NCBI GenBank assembly: GCA_007922305.1
Contig: ML677364.1
Coordinates: forward strand, 23,357,326 to 23,421,325
Source: Dermatemys mawii
Taxonomy: Eukaryota; Chordata; Testudines; Dermatemydidae
Length of the DNA: 64,000 bases
Reading direction: 5' to 3'
The translations under genes and the position numbers were made by a program. This document shows, one piece after another, positions 10,640-20,664 of this stretch. The notes beneath the pieces were generated by a model that saw only the letters and a program-made list of their open reading frames with translations, had not been told where the DNA came from and searched no databases. Position 1 is the first letter of the stretch; every line of letters begins with the position of its first letter.

Positions 10640-12600
10640 GTGTGACTTTCTATAAGATTTCAAACAACTGTGAAGTCCCTGAACTGAATAGATATGAGAG
10701 TATGATTTAACCATTTCACTGCAGGTCCTCTTTTCTTCATCTGTGCTAGGGCAGCATCGTTTTGATGTTCTGACTTTTTCTTAAAATCACAGTGGAATGT
10801 TTTGAGATTTTACCTGATGTGGAGAAGCAAGGAAGCAGTTGCTAAAGATAGAATGATAAATTTAAATTAGAGTATCCTTGATTTGAAATCTAAAGTCAAA
10901 CACCTAAATATGCTTGAACATAGTTTCCTGTGCATTACATTTCCTTATCTTTCTTTTGAAATTAATGTCTTTTACATTTAAGGCTCCTTTGGAGCATAAG
11001 ATTCTAAAAATACACAGCATTTAGGAATTTTCAAAAATCAGCCAAAATAAGTCAATGTTTTATGTGTATTTAGTAGCGTTTTCAAATGTAGTTCTTTGAC
11101 TTGATAGAATATAAATTCCACTGGAGGTTGGGAACATGATAAAAACCTTGCAACTTTTAGATTCTGTCAAGTCTGTTAACACTATACATACAGGAAGGAT
11201 GCTAAAAAGATGACTATTGGCATGAAAACCCTTAATGGCAATGGAAGTTTCAATGAAAAAAAAAATTTGGCCTGATCCTACTCCCACTAAAATAAACATT
11301 AAGACTCCAGTTTCTTTCAACTGGAATTAAATCAGACTCTTAGTATACTCACTTTTCTTGAAAAATAAATTTAATACAAAAACCTGTGCTTTAAACTTTT
11401 GCCAGTTAGCTAGTTTACATTTCGGATAATGGCCTGCAAAATTAGGGCTCTCATATGCAACCCCTTATTCACATTGAACAATATCTCAGTCAGCAATTAG
11501 TCCCATTAATCAATGGGACTAACTCAAAAGGTAAGATTCTACTCAAAGTAAAGGTAGCAGAATCTAGGGAAGGAGGGAGAACCATGAATGATCTTGAATT
11601 ACTGGAGTACAAAAAGCATCTACAACCACTAACGCCTAATTGATTTTGATTCCCTTTGCTAAAAATGGCCAAATTATTTTCAGATGTGTACAGCCAAGTT
11701 ATGAACCCTTGAAAGTAATGTTTTGTAATGGAAATTCTGGCAAACAGTTAATTAGAGCTTCATTACCAGGTGCAGTTGTAATCAATAGCTCTTGAAATGC
11801 ACTGATTTAAAATGTTATTTCAAGGTGTTTCTCATACAGAGGGCATTTATAACCAATGTCGATGAAGTGAGATGATGTTGTACAAAAGCCTTTTATGAGA
11901 GACAGCTGTATGGTGGAATTTCTTAATGTGAATGCACTATGCTACTGCTAGAGTTCATTTTTCCAGTTTTTACATTTACACCTTCTTTTAACGGCAATAG
12001 CAATTATGATTTTAATAAGCTCATATTTAAATTAAAACCATTTATTGCTTGGGGACTCCTGTGGATTATTAGGCACAAATAAACACACTGATTGAACTTA
12101 ATGAAATATATGGAGTCACATGACATAGAAATCATTACAAATAAGGTATGCACAAATAAGGCAGAGTACAATCATTACATTTATTTTCTAAAATAAAATT
12201 AGTCTACCTAAAAGTAATAAACGTGGCTAAACCCTGATATAACATCTTCTACACCTAATAAATTCTCCTTTGTAAATCAATAAAGGTGTGTTGATATGAT
12301 TTAGATAGACATGACACCAACTTTAAAATTGTGTGTTTCACACCAAGGCCTTCTTGATCTTTAAATACTCCTTTGCTGATGTTTACACTTGGCAGTCAGT
12401 TCCTGAAATCTACTGATATTCAATATACAATTTCTGATATTATCATTTTCACTTCTGCCGGTTTTCTGATTAAAAAGCAAGATTGTACGTCCAGTTCTAA
12501 TGAGAAACTCCGGATTTTCATTCTGGAAATGTTGATATCTTCAGTTGCATCTCAAAGCTAATGCCATGGTTGCCCATGTTACACTTGCTCACGCTGAATA
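10640..12600. other. Mostly unassigned; contains a small palindromic repeat near 11440-11560
   Basis: No gene is visible. Around 11499-11520 there is a perfect palindrome, AGTCCCATT then AATC then AATGGGACT, inside a unit resembling the other short palindromic repeats in this window. The rest is AT-rich and unassigned. Confidence 0.45.
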
Positions 12601-12765
12601 ACAATTTATCTGGTAAATAGGCCCATTGCACAAACAGAGCAAGGTCCCAGTTAGGACAACACTTGAGCACATGCTCAGCTTTGAAGTGTGTAATTTAAAT
12701 ATTGACTTCAATGGGACTTACACTTAAAGGTAAGCATTTGGTTAAGTGTTATCTTGAATAGCGAT
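12600..12765. repeat. Short palindromic repeat of the 'ttgacttcaatgggact' type
   Basis: It contains ATTGACTTCAATGGGACTTA at about 12702-12722, with GAGCACATGCTCA upstream and AAGCATTTGGTTAAGTG downstream. It belongs with the short palindromic repeats near 8900, 11500, 28380 and 62940. Confidence 0.5.
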
Positions 12766-12783
12766 GGTTTCCTGAGTTGAGGC

Positions 12784-13484
12784 TGTAGCGGGATGGTTAC
12801 CCCGCTCTGGCCTCAAAGGGCTTAAAACAGCTCTGGGAGAGGGCTGGGGCAAGGGAAAAGCTGGGATGATTGGGAGGCAGCCTCAGCTGGTGGCCATGCC
12901 CCAGACGGACCCAGCTGGCCCTATAAATGCCAGGGAAGCCAGGAGCTCAGACTGAGAGTCTCCTCCTCTAGCTGTGGAGGCAGAATGGCCTGGCTGCTGG
13001 GGATTTTAAGAAGCTACCTGGAGTGTAGCAGGGCTGGGGGGAAAGGCCAGAGGAGCTGGGGAGTCCAAGCTGGCAACTTCCCAGGCTGCAGGCCCTGGTC
13101 TTAGGCCTAAAAAGGAGTACTGGAGTTGCAGGGGGCAGCCCACAGGTAGGCAGAGGCAGCATGCAAAATCCTCCTTGCCTAGGATGACTGGCTTAAACAG
13201 ACTGCAGTCGGCTCCAGTGAAAGGGGGCTAGATGGTGACTGGCAGTAGCCCATAGGCTGAGGTAAGGTGGGGATGGGGGTTCCCTGGGGAAGGGAGACCC
13301 TGAGATCTGAGTGGGAACTGCCAGGTGGCAGCACACCAGGGAAGAGGGCAGCGGGGTCCAGGATGGACATGGGGCCAGTGGCAAGCAGGACATCAGCCTG
13401 TAGAGGGCGCTCCAGAGTATGGAACACTAATTCCTCAAGAGACCAGCAAGAGGCACCACAAGGGTGAGTCGCCATGCTGTGACA
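12784..13484 (+). mobile_element. Gypsy-type solo LTR, 701 bp
   Basis: It begins TGTAGCGGGATGG and ends CCATGCTGTGACA, the TG...CA ends of an LTR. A TATA box (CCCTATAAATGCC) lies at about 12918. Most of the unit recurs at 41838-42339, where the end is better preserved as CCGCATCACTACA. That end is the near inverted complement of the start. No coding region is attached. The five bases on each side (GAGGC and GGGGT) do not match well, so a target duplication is not proven. The open frames here are not genes. Confidence 0.75.
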
Positions 13485-14020
13485 GGGGTGCAAAGCATTA
13501 ATGAATTTGGGTCTGACAGAATCAGGCCTTTTACTTGTAGATGTGAACGTGGGATAACCAGTCAAAACCACACAGGAAAGAGAGATCCATAGGAAATGGA
13601 AGAAAACATAGACATAGACTCACACCATATTCTGCTATATAAGATGTAAAATAATGTGTAGTAGATCAATGGCCTTATGCTACAAGTTTTAATGATCATG
13701 GAAAGAATCTGAGAGTGGTAACAGATAGGAAATTAAATCCACTGGCTCCATACTAGCCAATTAGGAAAGCAAGCAGAATAGTGAACTTTATACTACTACT
13801 GAATAATACGCTTTTCACATTTCATCTGATCATATCATAAGGCATTCCAAACATGATTTAAACCTCACAATCAGCAAAGAGAGAGAGAGAGAGAGAGAGA
13901 ATAGAACAGAAAAGAGAAGTATCACATTCTACAAGGCAGTGGCCATTATATTTCAAAGAATCAAGGAGAATGAAAACCTATCAGATACATGGTATGAAGT
14001 TTGATATTGACAGTTGGAGA
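13485..14020. other. Unassigned, with a (GA)n microsatellite
   Basis: A pure GA run lies at 13878-13900. Nothing else is recognisable. Confidence 0.5.
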
Positions 14021-14292
14021 GTCACTATGTCAACAAGAATCAGAGAGGTAGCCGTGTTAGTCTGGAATTGCAGAAGTGACAAAGAGTCCTGTGGCACCTT
14101 AAAGACTAACTAAAGTATTAGAGCATAAGCTTTCGTGGGCTAATACTCACTTCGTCGGATGCAAGCAGTGGAAGTATCAGTTACTTCCACTGCTTGCATC
14201 CGACGAAGTGGGTATTAGGCCACAAAAGCTTACGCTCTAATACTTTAGTTAGTCTTTAAGGTGCCACAGGACTCTTTGTCACTATGTCAACA
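14021..14292. mobile_element. Penelope-like hairpin insertion with 15-bp target duplication
   Basis: The 15-bp direct repeat GTCACTATGTCAACA occurs at 14021-14035 and 14278-14292. Between the copies lies an almost perfect inverted repeat: left arm 14077-14176, loop TCAGT at 14177-14181, right arm 14182-14281. The outer 40 bp on the left (14036-14076, GGTAGCCGTGTTAGTCTG) are unpaired. The arm sequence matches the tail of the Penelope elements at 7180 and 56959. I interpret it as two Penelope 3' tails in inverted order, produced in one target-primed event. No coding sequence remains. Confidence 0.85.
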
Positions 14293-14404
14293 GTTACTTT
14301 CAAAATGTAAGACCAAGATGTACTTCCTGGAGAAGCAAGAATAGCTGAGCATGGAATTTGAGAAACAGAAGAATAGAAAAGTAGAGAAATGACATATTGG
14401 CTCT

Positions 14405-14930
14405 AAAAGAGACAAGGTTGATGAGGTAATATCTTTTATTGGACCAAATTCTGTTGGTGAGATATCATGGGCAGCGTGTGAACCACTGCCTGGGGGAAGG
14501 TAGCCCCAGCTCTGCCCCTTCTGCCCAAGGCCCCTCCCCTTCCACCCCCAGCTGGAGCCCAGAGCCTCCCCCACCCCCTACTGTGGCCACCAACCCAGTC
14601 TAGCCCTCCAGCCCAGAGGGTGAGTGGCACATGGCCACAGACTCCCCAGCCCCAGAGCGCGGGAGGGCGGGCAGCTCATGGACCCAGCTTCTCCAGTCTC
14701 AAAGTGCCTGGAGGGTGTGGCAGGTGAAAAGTGGCTGCAGCCTCCCCAGCTTGAACTGGAGCACTGCGGAGCTGGAGCAGGACTGGAGCCACTGGACACA
14801 GTGAGCTGGGAGGGCAGGGAAGAGCCATGCCTGGCTCTGTGAGGAGGCACAGCCTCTCCCGGGTCGTGCGACCTGCTGCCTATGTGAGAGAGACACGCTT
14901 CTGAGCCACTCAGAGCTCTTCTCTAACATT
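14405..14930. repeat. Retroelement fragment split by a GC-rich insertion
   Basis: The outer parts, 14411-14460 (GAGGTAATATCTTTTATTGG) and 14885-14930 (GAGAGAGACACGCTTCTGAG), read continuously once the insert at 14464-14882 is ignored. I recognise this as a repeat common in turtle genomes but cannot name its family with confidence. Confidence 0.5.
14464..14882. mobile_element. Candidate non-autonomous DNA transposon, 419 bp, GC-rich
   Basis: The insert is much richer in G+C than its surroundings. It is bordered by an imperfect 8-bp duplication, GGTGAGAT (14456-14463) and TGTGAGAG (14883-14890), with 6 of 8 bases equal. Near its ends are the inverted words GGCAGC and GCTGCC. The duplication length would fit the hAT superfamily. 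The open frames inside (for example 14624-14842) show no protein family features and are not called as genes. Confidence 0.45.
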
Positions 14931-15205
14931 TATTTGGGGGTAAAAGGGAACTTGCTGTTTTGGCAACAAATGGTGTGTGTTGATTTTCCCATGTACAGTT
15001 TGTAAAAAGTTGTCAAGGAAGAGAGGAAGGCATTGAAAAAAGGAGATGGAAGAGAAAAAAAAGCCTTCCTAACAGCTTGTTATTGGAACAAAACATTTTT
15101 ACCCTGTGTCTCTAATTTTAAACTTGCTATTAGCTGTAAAATAAGTTATACACCCACTCACTCAAGCTGGAGAAAAGTTTCTAAGGTTCTTTACTATGCA
15201 GCTTA
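14931..15205. other. Unassigned
   Basis: No gene or repeat recognised between the split retroelement fragment and the left end of the CACTA-like transposon. Confidence 0.4.
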
Positions 15206-15332
15206 CACTGGTCTACAATTTTTTAGAAGTCGTCTGCTTCAGAGATAAAATGTGATATTTATTATGTATTTTGATGTGCTGAATTCAAATATGACAATTA
15301 AAACAACTGATTGGCTACTGTTTCTAAGATAT
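15206..15332 (+). repeat. Left terminal inverted repeat of the CACTA-like element
   Basis: It starts with CACTG after TTA and pairs with 17638-17754 on the other strand. The conserved blocks are the first 12 bp, GCTTCAGAGATAAA and TGATTGGCT to AAGATAT. The intervening bases are gapped and diverged. Confidence 0.7.
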
Positions 15333-15550
15333 ATAAGTTTTTACATTTTATGTCTATGTATATTGTGTAGATAGTAGAGTTTTAATCATAAATTGTAAAT
15401 CTAGGTCTTTTCATGTGTTTATGGTTGCGTTACATGATAATATTTCACCTGTCCTATTTATGTAACACTTTCAAAATCAGCAAAAGGGATATATAAATAA
15501 AATGTATTATGAAACAAAAGGCAAAAAACTATTATGTACATAGTTTAGTC

Positions 15551-17244
15551 CTATTCAGTGTCTACTCGGCGCTTCTTGGCTTGTCTCTTGTATTCATTAA
15601 ATGGAGCATCTCTTGTCACTGTCCAGCAATAGTCTGCAAGCATTGATGGGCTCCATTTGCCCTGATAGCGTTTCTCCATTGTTGCAATGTCTTGGTGAAA
15701 TTCCTCGCCGTGCTCGTCGCTCACTGCTCCGCAGTTCGGTGGAAAAAAATCTAGATGAGGGTGCAAAAAATGTATCTTTAGTGACATGTTGCAACCAAGG
15801 CTTTTGTATGCCTTGAGAAGGTTTTCCACCAACAACCTGTAGTTGTCTGCCTTGTTGTTTCTGAGAAAATGTATTGCCACTGACTGGAAGGCTTTCCATG
15901 CCATCTTTTCCTTGCCACGCAGTGCATGGTCAAATGCATCGTCTCGAAGAAGTTCACGAATCTGAGGACCAACAAAGACACCTTCCTTTTTCTTAACTTC
16001 ACTTAGCCTTGGAAATTTTCCACGGAGGTACTTGAAAGCTGCTTGTGTTTTGTCAATGGCCTTGACAAAGTTCTTCATCAGACCCAGCTTGATGTGTAAG
16101 GGTGGTAACAAAATCTTCCTTGATTCAACAAGTGGTGGAGGCTGAACACTTTTCCTCCCAGGCTCCAATGACTGTCGGAGTGGCCAATCTTTCTTGAAGT
16201 AGTGGGAATCTCTTGCACGACTATCCCATTTGCAGAGAAAACAGCAGTACTTTGTGTATCCAGTCTGCAGACCAAGCAAGAGAGCAACAATCTTCAAATC
16301 ACCACAAAGCTGCCACTGATGTTGGTCATAGTTTATGCACCTCAAAAGTTGTTTCATGTTGTCATAGGTTTCCTTCATATGGACTGCATGACCAACTGGA
16401 ATTGATGGCAAAACATTGCCATTATGCAGCAAAACAGCTTTAAGACTCGTCTTCGATGAATCACTGAAGAGTGTCCACTCATCTGGATCGTGAACGATGT
16501 TGAGGGCTGCCATCACACCATCGATGTTGTTGCAGGCTACAAGATCACCTTCCATGAAGAAGAATGGGACAAGATCCTTTTGACGGTCACGGAACATGGA
16601 AACCCTAACATCACCTGCCAGGAAATTCCACTGCTGTAGTCTGGAGCCCAACAGCTCTGCCTTACTCTTGGGTAGTTCCAAATCCCTGACAAGGTCATTC
16701 AGTTCAGCTTGTGTTATGAGGTGTGGTTCAGAGGAGGAGGATGGGAGAAAATGTAGGTCCTGTGACATTGATGGTTCAGGACCAGAAGTTTCATCCTCTT
16801 CCTCTTCCTCGTCTGACTCAAGTGAGAATGATTCTGGTGCATCAGGAACCGGCAGTCCTTCTCCGGGGGGTATTGGGCGTATAGCTGATGGAATGTTTGG
16901 ATAATGCACAGTCCACTTTTTCTTCTTTGACACACCTTTCCCAGTGGAGGCACCATGCAGAAGTAACAATTGCTGGTATGATCTGTTGGCTCTCTCCAAA
17001 TCATTGGCACTGCAAAAGGCATAGATTTCCTTTTCCTGTTCAACCACTGGTGAAGATTTGTTGCACAAGTGTTGCAGCTTATGTGTGGGGCCTACCTCTT
17101 GTCCTGATCTCCAATTTTGCAGCCAAAATAAAGGTGATAAGCTTTCTTAACCATAGTGGTTATACTGCGCTTTTGTGATGCAAAAGTCACTTCACCACAA
17201 ACATAGCAGAAGTTATCTGCACTGTTCACACAAGTACGAGGCAT
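15551..17244 (-). pseudogene. Transposase-like protein of an unnamed multicopy family (one stop, one frameshift)
   Basis: The ATG at 17244 gives MPRTCVNSADNFCYVCGEV, with a CxxC motif. Codon 51 is TAG (17094-17092, after GDQDKR). Reading continues through SCNTC, a second CxxC pair, and NCYFCM. A one-base shift at about 16935-16955 leads into an uninterrupted frame to 15551 that spans 505 codons when extended back to a TTG at 17068. In that numbering: an acidic, Glu-rich stretch at 84-93; FSDSS (Asp203); GDLKIVALLLG (Asp257); CCFLCKWDSR (Cys276/Cys279); PPLHIKLGL (323-330); SDEHGEEFHQDI (450-461, Glu452/455/456); KRYQGKWSPSMLADY. Asp203, Asp257 and one of the Glu residues could form a DDE triad of an RNase-H fold, with the CxxC as a metal-binding insertion. 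I know the family only as uncharacterised multicopy proteins of insects, cnidarians and vertebrates. The TTG start is an artefact of the frameshift. Confidence 0.8.
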
Positions 17245-17637
17245 CTCTGCTCACTTTGGCTAAACAGAAATGTGTCCTTCTGCAAAATCAAACACTGACA
17301 AATAAGAGAGCACGACACTGTATGATTTCTAGAGCTGATATATGGCAATTTGTTCAGCAGAGTGATGTAAGCTTTGTTATGATTGCATCATCCATGACTT
17401 CTAGGAATAACATGATGCAATTCATATCATGTATCATGCAATACCAGCTTCAGATTGCATCATTCATTGTTTTGCCTAAAAAGCAAGTACTGTCCAAACC
17501 CAGTCATAGATTTATTCATAGATCTAGTCAAAGATGTATTTTAGTCATTTCTGGTTTAAATTGAGATCCCTTCCCTTTATAACTCACTTATCCTCCGCCA
17601 TTCCCATGTCAAGGGTCGTATATACTGACCCAATAGC

Positions 17638-17754
17638 ATATCTTGAAAACTAGAGCCAATCAACAATTTTAAGCATCATGTTCATTCTCAGTGACCCAGA
17701 ATTAGTAAAGTTTGACTACATTTATTTCAGAAGCATTTTGGCTGTAGAGTAGTG
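17638..17754 (-). repeat. Right terminal inverted repeat of the CACTA-like element
   Basis: It ends in TAGTG immediately before TTA and is the gapped inverted partner of 15206-15332. Confidence 0.7.
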
Positions 17755-17757
17755 TTA

Positions 17758-20551
17758 TCAGAGCAAGAGATAAAGATACAAAAATTGTTGTACACAGCAT
17801 GTTTGGAAACATTATTGGACACAGACTTTTTACACTATTCCACAGCAGGTTAAGTGTCTGCAATGCATATCATAATTTTTCTTAATCACCTACTGTAAAC
17901 TCCACACAATGATAATTTGTAAGTTAATTTAAAACTGATAAATTTAGAACTTTTTCTGATTTCCACAACTTAGTTATATGTCCCAGACTGCCCACAACAT
18001 TGCAACTCAGCCCCAGCTGTTGAACAATAATGCAGTTTTTCTGTCAGCCAACTTTTACAATTTGTCTTATTTTTACTTCATGAATATTCTCTCTACAGTG
18101 TATATATATATTATTATTTTATATGGCATATATAGAATACTCTCTCTGTTCTAACTACATTAAGTTTTGAAATATGTTCAATAGCTGAAATCTTTTACCA
18201 TATGTAGTTTAAATTTATTTATGGGTACACCTTGGCCTCGCTTTCCACACATATGCCTACTTATACATGAACCTGCAAGACAGAACTGGCTAATATTATA
18301 AAATACAGAGTCTGCAAATATTTATTCAGTTTCCAAACAGGCATTTACTTTGACTATGTGCTCAGTCCCTGTAATTCCTCACTGTTCTGAACAATAAATG
18401 TTTGGAGAATCTTTTCTTCTTATGAAGACCTACATTTGTAGGCAAAGAAGTTCATTAGTAGCCAGTATCCATTTATCATTAATTATTCTCTCTTTTAATA
18501 AGCGTCATTCATTTTATGTAACAAACTATGACAACATATAATGCATATAGGAGAGTTGAATCTCAGGTGTTTCAGCACCAAAAATGCAGGTCTCTTTTAC
18601 TGGAGCCAAAGGAGAACTCTTTAAACTGTGCAACAGTACCTGGTTTTAGCTGAGGTTAGCCATTAGAGGGAAACATAATCATGACCAAGGCCAACAACAG
18701 ATTATACAATCATGTAGCGTGAACAATATCTGGTAAGTTAACTGACCAAACCCAGGCCCACAGGCTATCCTTGGTATACACAATCTTTTTGGCATGCACT
18801 TACAAGTAAGGGTTACATTAGCAAAAATAAGGTTCTGTTCACAAACAAAAAAAAAGAGTGTGTTACATTTGTTGGATAATTTATTCACAATGAATTATTC
18901 AGCCAACTCTACTGCAGGTCTTGCTTTTTCCCCCTTCAGTTATACAAAGATATTTTATGACAGCTGCCTACATGATTGTTACCTCTCAGTGATTGTTTTG
19001 TTACCCTTCCCTACTATTATCCCCTCTTCTGTGTAGCTCTGATGTCAAAACAAGAGGTGCTTTGTTTTCTCTTTGATCATCTGACTTGCAGGTGAATCAC
19101 AACTTTAACCTTAACAACAGGTTATGGTGGAATGTTTCATGATATGGGAAAAAGAAATCATTCTTTTAAATTTTGAAGGACAAAAACTGCCCACAGCCAA
19201 AGTCTAGACTGTCACACAAACAGAATCCACTTCATGTGACATGCTAACATTTAGATTTCAAAACAATAGTCAGACAAAGTTAAGGACATCTGAAAACAAT
19301 GGACAATCGTGACTCAGACACTGATAAACTAGATAAAAATATAAGATGGCATGTAAAAAAATGAGAGTATATCTGATATATAAAACATAATATGTTGGTC
19401 CTCCCTTCATTTCTTTCATTTGTTTTACATTCTCTTTCCTTTTTTTTCACTCTCCCTTTTCCTCGCACCCTCTACTCCTTTGTTATTTCTTCTGTAATGA
19501 CTAACAGTGTCTGTCTAGGTCATTCATTTACCTTGATTTGTTTTCTGTGTTGCAACACATAAGCACCCAAACACAGAAATTCCTACCAACTTTGCTTCCA
19601 TTGCTGAAATTTCTTTAATAAAAATGATAACTACTTAAAATATTTTTTTGTTTAAAATTTGTAATAAATTTGACATGAATTGTAAAAGTAAATGAGTTGA
19701 CAAAATGTGTGCAGTCTTTCTGTTCATTAGGCAATGCATTTTCCCCATTCTTCTGTTAGCTTAAGGAAACTCTGAACATTCAATTAGTTGAATTAATGCA
19801 GTGTGCAAATCCCCGTCCTTGATGGCACATACCGTTTTTCCCCGATTATGTGATAGATTCAAATTATGACACAGCTGCAACACATTCATTTTCAGATCTG
19901 CACATGCTGTGTTGCCTTCAACAGGTACCAAGTGGAAAAACTGTATGCCTCTTACTAAGCTGGATTGAAAAGAGCAAGCTACCCACAGTGCGGCTTGAGG
20001 ATTGCAAAGTCACCAGTATATTAACAACATTCAGCTTTATGTCTCTTTTATCCTGGATCTGGATAAAGAAATCCCTTCATATTCCTTGTATTTGTTTGTG
20101 ACTGGGGCTTGGCTGAGAGCTATCTGTCTGTCAGAAGAGTAAGTCCATAGAAAGCAGTGGTAATGCTGGCCATCTGGACGATATTCCTGGTCCTTTTACT
20201 GAGAAAGTATGCCTGCCTTTTATGGAAACATTTCATAACTGTCGGGTCTATTGTATCTTTAGGTGCTTCTAGATGTCCAAATATCAGCAATATTCAATGG
20301 GTACATTTCCTCCTAGACATTGCTGAGCAAGGACTGTGTGGCCTTTTCTTTCAGATGTGGTCCTTAGCACAGTTCTCTCTCCATTTTATTACTACAAAAC
20401 GCTTTACAAAGGTTATCTTTGAAGGACCTTTTGATATAGCTAGCACAAAAAGCTCAGCAATGGTTGGACATCTGGTGTACTCTGACCACTTCTTATACTG
20501 TTCTTAAGTGTCTCATTGTTATCCTGTGGTCCTACCTGTCCCCAGTGTTTC

Positions 20552-20552
<1 letters not shown>
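17758..20552. other. Unassigned AT-rich sequence
   Basis: No gene or transposon recognised. All frames are broken into short segments. The longest open frames near 18.8, 19.9 and 20.2 kb lack domain features, splice context or biased composition. Confidence 0.5.
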
Positions 20553-20603
<51 letters not shown>

Positions 20604-20613
20604 NNNNNNNNNN

Positions 20614-20660
<47 letters not shown>
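20553..20660. repeat. (TG)n microsatellite containing a 10-N assembly gap
   Basis: A pure TG run of about 50 bp is followed by ten Ns (20604-20613) and another run of about 47 bp. The gap falls inside the repeat, so the real length is unknown. Cys-Val open frames across it are translation artefacts. Confidence 0.97.

Positions 20661-20664
<4 letters not shown>

Larger units (their letters stand above)
15206..17754 (-). mobile_element. CACTA-like DNA transposon with one transposase-like gene, 2549 bp
   Basis: The left end reads CACTGGTCTACA and the right end, reverse-complemented, reads CACTACTCTACA (10 of 12 equal). Homology between the ends continues inwards: GCTTCWGARATAAA near the tip and TGATTGGCT with an AAGATAT word about 115-127 bp from each tip. 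The inverted repeats are therefore long but gapped. TTA flanks both sides (15203-15205 and 17755-17757). CAC termini with a 3-bp duplication are hallmarks of the CACTA/EnSpm superfamily. Between the ends lies a single gene on - (17244-15551). That this gene family belongs to CACTA is inference from the ends, not from a search. The element looks complete apart from two small lesions in its gene. Confidence 0.75.

Noticed and set aside
12968..13571. Pro/Ser/Leu-rich open frames on the minus strand
   Set aside because: They are by-products of GC-rich LTR sequence. The related copy at 41838-42339 has similar but differently broken frames.
14287..14929. Several overlapping open frames in the GC-rich insert
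   Set aside because: High GC lowers stop frequency, and no domain or homologue is recognisable.
17066..17068. TTG as the start of the 505-codon frame
   Set aside because: Family-like coding text continues upstream in another frame to an ATG at 17244. The TTG only marks where the shifted frame opens.
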